Below, piece after piece: positions 61,185-64,000 of a stretch of DNA of 64,000 nt (position 1 is its first letter; each line of letters opens with the position of its first letter). This DNA is from Bacillota bacterium (GTDB lineage Bacteria; Bacillota; Clostridia; Oscillospirales; Ruminococcaceae), in contig JAEWGD010000038.1 of assembly GCA_023388515.1 (NCBI GenBank), positions 76,775 to 140,774 on the forward strand, read 5' to 3'. A program made the position numbers and the translations under genes. The notes under the pieces were generated by a model. It ran no database searches. It was not told the DNA's origin and saw only the letters and a program-made list of their open reading frames with translations.

Positions 61185-63998
61185 ATGATAAAAAGAAAGA
61201 TTAGTAGTGTTGTTATCGCTGGCTTGATGGCATTTACAATTGTAGCTGGTTCATTAGCAACAAACTTTCCAACATCTATTACTGCTTCAGCACAGATGCT
61301 TGGACAGACAGATTTTACCGAAGGCGTTGGTTTGCCTTGGCACACATGCGAAAATACCGCAGGAAAGCTTGATTTCGAGATTGATGGTGGTGTTTACAAA
61401 CTTGAAGTTATTAATCCAGGTGGTGCTTCAAGAGGCGGCGAAGACAGATGGGATATTCAATTCCGTCATAGAGGTTTGAAAATTAGAGCTGGGGATACAT
61501 ACAAAGTTTCATGGGAAATCACAGCAAGTAATAGCGGCCAATATTATACAAAGATTGGTAATATGGAAGGTAATGAGGAATATTGGAATAATGGTTACGC
61601 ATTGAGGCCATTGGTGGCTGGTCAGAAAAGCGTTGTTACTGAAACATTTACAGCTAACACAACAAATGATATTGCTGAATGGGCATTCCATCTTGGTGGT
61701 TCAGGTCCGAATACTCCTAGTGATTGTTTCCCAGCTGGAACAGTGATCACATTTGACAATATGTCATTGGAAAACCTATCAGATCCAGAATACGGCAAAT
61801 ATATAAAGCCAAAGGAATATGTGCGTAAAGAAATTCTTGTTAATCAGGTTGGTTACTATCCAAATTTGAAGAAACAAGCGACAGTTGTTGTTGCTGAAGG
61901 CGATTCAGCTCCTGTTGATTTTGAATTAAAGGATGGAACTGGAAAGGTTGCTTATTCAGGAAAAACTTCTGGTTACAGATTTGATAAGGACTCTGGCGAC
62001 TACGTTCAGATTATTGACTTCTCAGAATTTGATACAGAGGGAACTGATTACCAATTATTTGTTGGAACAAAGGAAAGCTACAAATTTAATATTGGTGATT
62101 GGGTTTATGATGGTCTGCTTAGAGACTCACTAAACTACTTCTACCAAAACAGAAGTGGTATTGCAATTGACAGCAAGTACATAACTAGTGGTGACCCTAA
62201 GACTTTGGCTCGTGCAGCTGGACATACATCAGACGTTGCGACTCCTATCCCATTTACTGACCCAACTACTCTTAAAGAGTACGGCATAGTAACTGGAAGT
62301 AGTGTTAATGCTACTGGCGGTTGGTATGATGCTGGTGACCATGGTAAATACGTAGTTAACGGTGGTATTTCACTATGGACAATGCAAAACCAATACGAAA
62401 GAGCTTTGGCGAATGAATTTGCTGGTAAATATGCTGATGGAAAAATGTCGATTCCTGAAAATTCAAACGGAAATCCTGACCTGCTTGACGAAGCTAGATA
62501 CCAAATGGAATGGATGCTAAAAATGCAGATTAAATCTGGCACATATGCAGGTTTGGCTTACCATAAAATTCATGATGACAAGTGGACAGCGTTGGCGCTT
62601 TCTCCAGAAGATGCTACTGCTAAGATGGATCGTGTAATTTCACCTCCAACAACACCTGCTACATTGAACCTTGCTGCTTGTGCTGCACAATCATATCGTC
62701 TATGGAAAGACATTGACCCTACATTTGCAGCAGAGTGCTTAGCAGCAGCTAAGTCAGCTTATACAGCTGCAAAGGCATATCCTACTGAATATGCACCATT
62801 TACAAACGTACCTGGTGGTGGTGGTCCTTACGGTGATGATGATGCAACTGATGAATTCTACTGGGCTGCTGCTGAGTTGTATATCGCAACAGGCGACGCA
62901 GCTTATAAAACTGATATGACTTCTTCTGAATTCCACTTAGCTATGCTTTCAAGCTTAGATGGTGGTGAAGACGAAGGTTCAATCGCTTCATTCAACTGGG
63001 GTAATACATCAAGTATGGGAACTATCTCTCTATTCTTGAACCCAGATGTACTAACTGAAACAGAAGTAGCTACAATAGAAAAAAATATTGCTGCTACTGG
63101 TGATAAGTTCCTTGAACTTGAAGATAAGCAAGGATATGGCTTACCATTTGCTGCTTCAAAAATGAACTTAGGATTAGATTTTGATGGCTACATTTGGGGT
63201 TCAAACTCATTCGTAGTTAACAATGCAATCTCATTGGCTTATGCTTATGATGCAACTGGCGAAACAAAATATCTAAGTGGTGTTACAACTGCTATGGACT
63301 ATATCATGGGACGTAACCCAATGGATAACTCATATGTAACTGGTTACGGCACAAATCATACTAAAAATCCTCACCACAGATGGTGGTCAGGACAGATTGA
63401 TTCAACGTTCCCATTAGCTCCTTCTGGCGTATTGTCAGGTGGACCAAACTCTGCTATGCAAGACCCATGGATAAAGGGTGCTGGATACAAGGTTGGAACA
63501 AAAGAACCACAGCTTTGCTACTTAGATCACGTTGAGGCTTGGTCAGTTAACGAATGTACAATTAACTGGAACGTAGCACTTGCATGGGTAGCAGGTTATA
63601 TGGAAGATGAAGCTCCAGATTCTGTTCCACAAACTCCTGGAACAGAAACAACAACTGTTACAACAGTAACGACACCAGAAACAACGACTGTTACAACAGT
63701 AACAACAGTAACTACAACAGAAAAGCCAGTAACTGAAACAACACCAGTAACTGAAACAACTGCTGATATCGACTGGGGTAAGGTTCTTTACGGTGACGTT
63801 GATCTTGATGGTGAAGTAAGACTTAATGACGTAATTCAATTTAACAAACATTTTGTTGGTGCAGTTGTACTAACACCTACAGCAAGAGAAAATGCTAACT
63901 GTGTATATGATGAGATACTAAATATGGCTGATAATATGCAAATAGCTAACTACTTAGTTTTCAAGATTACTCAAGCTGATTTAGGTCCACAAAAATAA
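61185..63998 (+). CDS. Secreted GH9 cellulase with CBM4-like module, Ig-like domain and dockerin
   Basis: 937 residues, complete two bases before the window end. A signal peptide (about 1-37, ending near ASA) is followed by a CBM4/9-like module (about 38-195), an Ig-like domain (about 210-300, VNQVGYYP) and the GH9 domain. The catalytic base Asp is in WYDAGDHGKY (about 382) and the acid Glu in SVNECTINWN (about 788). The order CBM4-Ig-GH9 resembles the cellobiohydrolases CbhA and CelK. A Thr-rich linker leads to a dockerin (about 866-935) almost identical to that of the preceding GH9 gene. C-ending codons are frequent, as in the binding-protein gene, suggesting high expression. AGGAGG precedes the ATG. 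Confidence 0.94.
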   Translation: MIKRKISSVVIAGLMAFTIVAGSLATNFPTSITASAQMLGQTDFTEGVGLPWHTCENTAGKLDFEIDGGVYKLEVINPGGASRGGEDRWDIQFRHRGLKIRAGDTYKVSWEITASNSGQYYTKIGNMEGNEEYWNNGYALRPLVAGQKSVVTETFTANTTNDIAEWAFHLGGSGPNTPSDCFPAGTVITFDNMSLENLSDPEYGKYIKPKEYVRKEILVNQVGYYPNLKKQATVVVAEGDSAPVDFELKDGTGKVAYSGKTSGYRFDKDSGDYVQIIDFSEFDTEGTDYQLFVGTKESYKFNIGDWVYDGLLRDSLNYFYQNRSGIAIDSKYITSGDPKTLARAAGHTSDVATPIPFTDPTTLKEYGIVTGSSVNATGGWYDAGDHGKYVVNGGISLWTMQNQYERALANEFAGKYADGKMSIPENSNGNPDLLDEARYQMEWMLKMQIKSGTYAGLAYHKIHDDKWTALALSPEDATAKMDRVISPPTTPATLNLAACAAQSYRLWKDIDPTFAAECLAAAKSAYTAAKAYPTEYAPFTNVPGGGGPYGDDDATDEFYWAAAELYIATGDAAYKTDMTSSEFHLAMLSSLDGGEDEGSIASFNWGNTSSMGTISLFLNPDVLTETEVATIEKNIAATGDKFLELEDKQGYGLPFAASKMNLGLDFDGYIWGSNSFVVNNAISLAYAYDATGETKYLSGVTTAMDYIMGRNPMDNSYVTGYGTNHTKNPHHRWWSGQIDSTFPLAPSGVLSGGPNSAMQDPWIKGAGYKVGTKEPQLCYLDHVEAWSVNECTINWNVALAWVAGYMEDEAPDSVPQTPGTETTTVTTVTTPETTTVTTVTTVTTTEKPVTETTPVTETTADIDWGKVLYGDVDLDGEVRLNDVIQFNKHFVGAVVLTPTARENANCVYDEILNMADNMQIANYLVFKITQADLGPQK

Positions 63999-64000
63999 AT

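Overview
The window is AT-rich DNA from a Gram-positive, endospore-forming, fibre-degrading anaerobe of the class Clostridia. Several things point to a Ruminococcus-like member of the Oscillospiraceae/Ruminococcaceae. It has family 9 glycoside hydrolases (GH9) with Thr/Glu-rich linkers and dockerins, i.e. parts of a cellulosome. It has the sporulation genes spoIIAA-spoIIAB-sigF and a small acid-soluble spore protein. It has Firmicutes gene order (miaB-ymcA-mutS-mutL-miaA-hfq, ylmE-sepF-ylmH-divIVA-ileS-lspA) and superoxide reductase. Many genes start with TTG behind a strong Shine-Dalgarno site. The genus cannot be fixed from sequence alone; a cellulolytic Clostridium/Ruminiclostridium is the main alternative.

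Layout. 1-2640: a secreted GH9 cellulase with dockerin on the minus strand. 2876-4300: the sigma-F sporulation operon. 4450-10600: oxidative-stress genes (desulfoferrodoxin, Mn-type superoxide dismutase) around recQ and glyA, then two small uncharacterised membrane proteins. 7204-7427 and about 10680-11110: two related non-coding repeat elements in opposite orientation. 11180-15250: recD2, comFC and an MreB-like gene. 15364-16990: a secreted transglutaminase-like protein with a dockerin. 17090-17917: a DUF368 membrane protein. 18155-27061: a long run of ruvC, an LRR gene, ruvA, ruvB, glmM, an rRNA methyltransferase, ecfA1-ecfA2-ecfT and truA. 27146-31625: a DUF5711 protein, CvpA and a ClpE-type ATPase. 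31695-33742 (minus): ApbE, Gx transporter and NusG-domain-II protein. 33950-34249 (minus): tRNA-Gly, tRNA-Arg and tRNA-His with a consensus promoter and a terminator. 34578-51448: a large housekeeping block for tRNA modification, mismatch repair, division-site proteins, IleS, LspA and RluD. 51523-53318: a split transketolase. 53393-53572 (minus): a spore protein. 53766-54242: a ComEA-like protein. 54496-64000: a cellulose-utilisation locus.

How the genes work together. The right end holds a sugar ABC importer (lipoprotein plus two permeases, no ATPase) followed by two secreted GH9 cellulases, each with its own promoter. A 15-base motif is shared, with two mismatches, between the regions upstream of the importer promoter and of the first GH9 promoter. 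This suggests common control of cellulose hydrolysis and oligosaccharide import. The four dockerins fall into at least two sequence classes, which may mean different cohesin partners. The rest is mostly conserved housekeeping DNA with a few odd insertions: the LRR gene inside the ruv operon, a Thr/Glu-rich stalk protein, a HlyD-like protein among the division genes, and the paired repeat elements.
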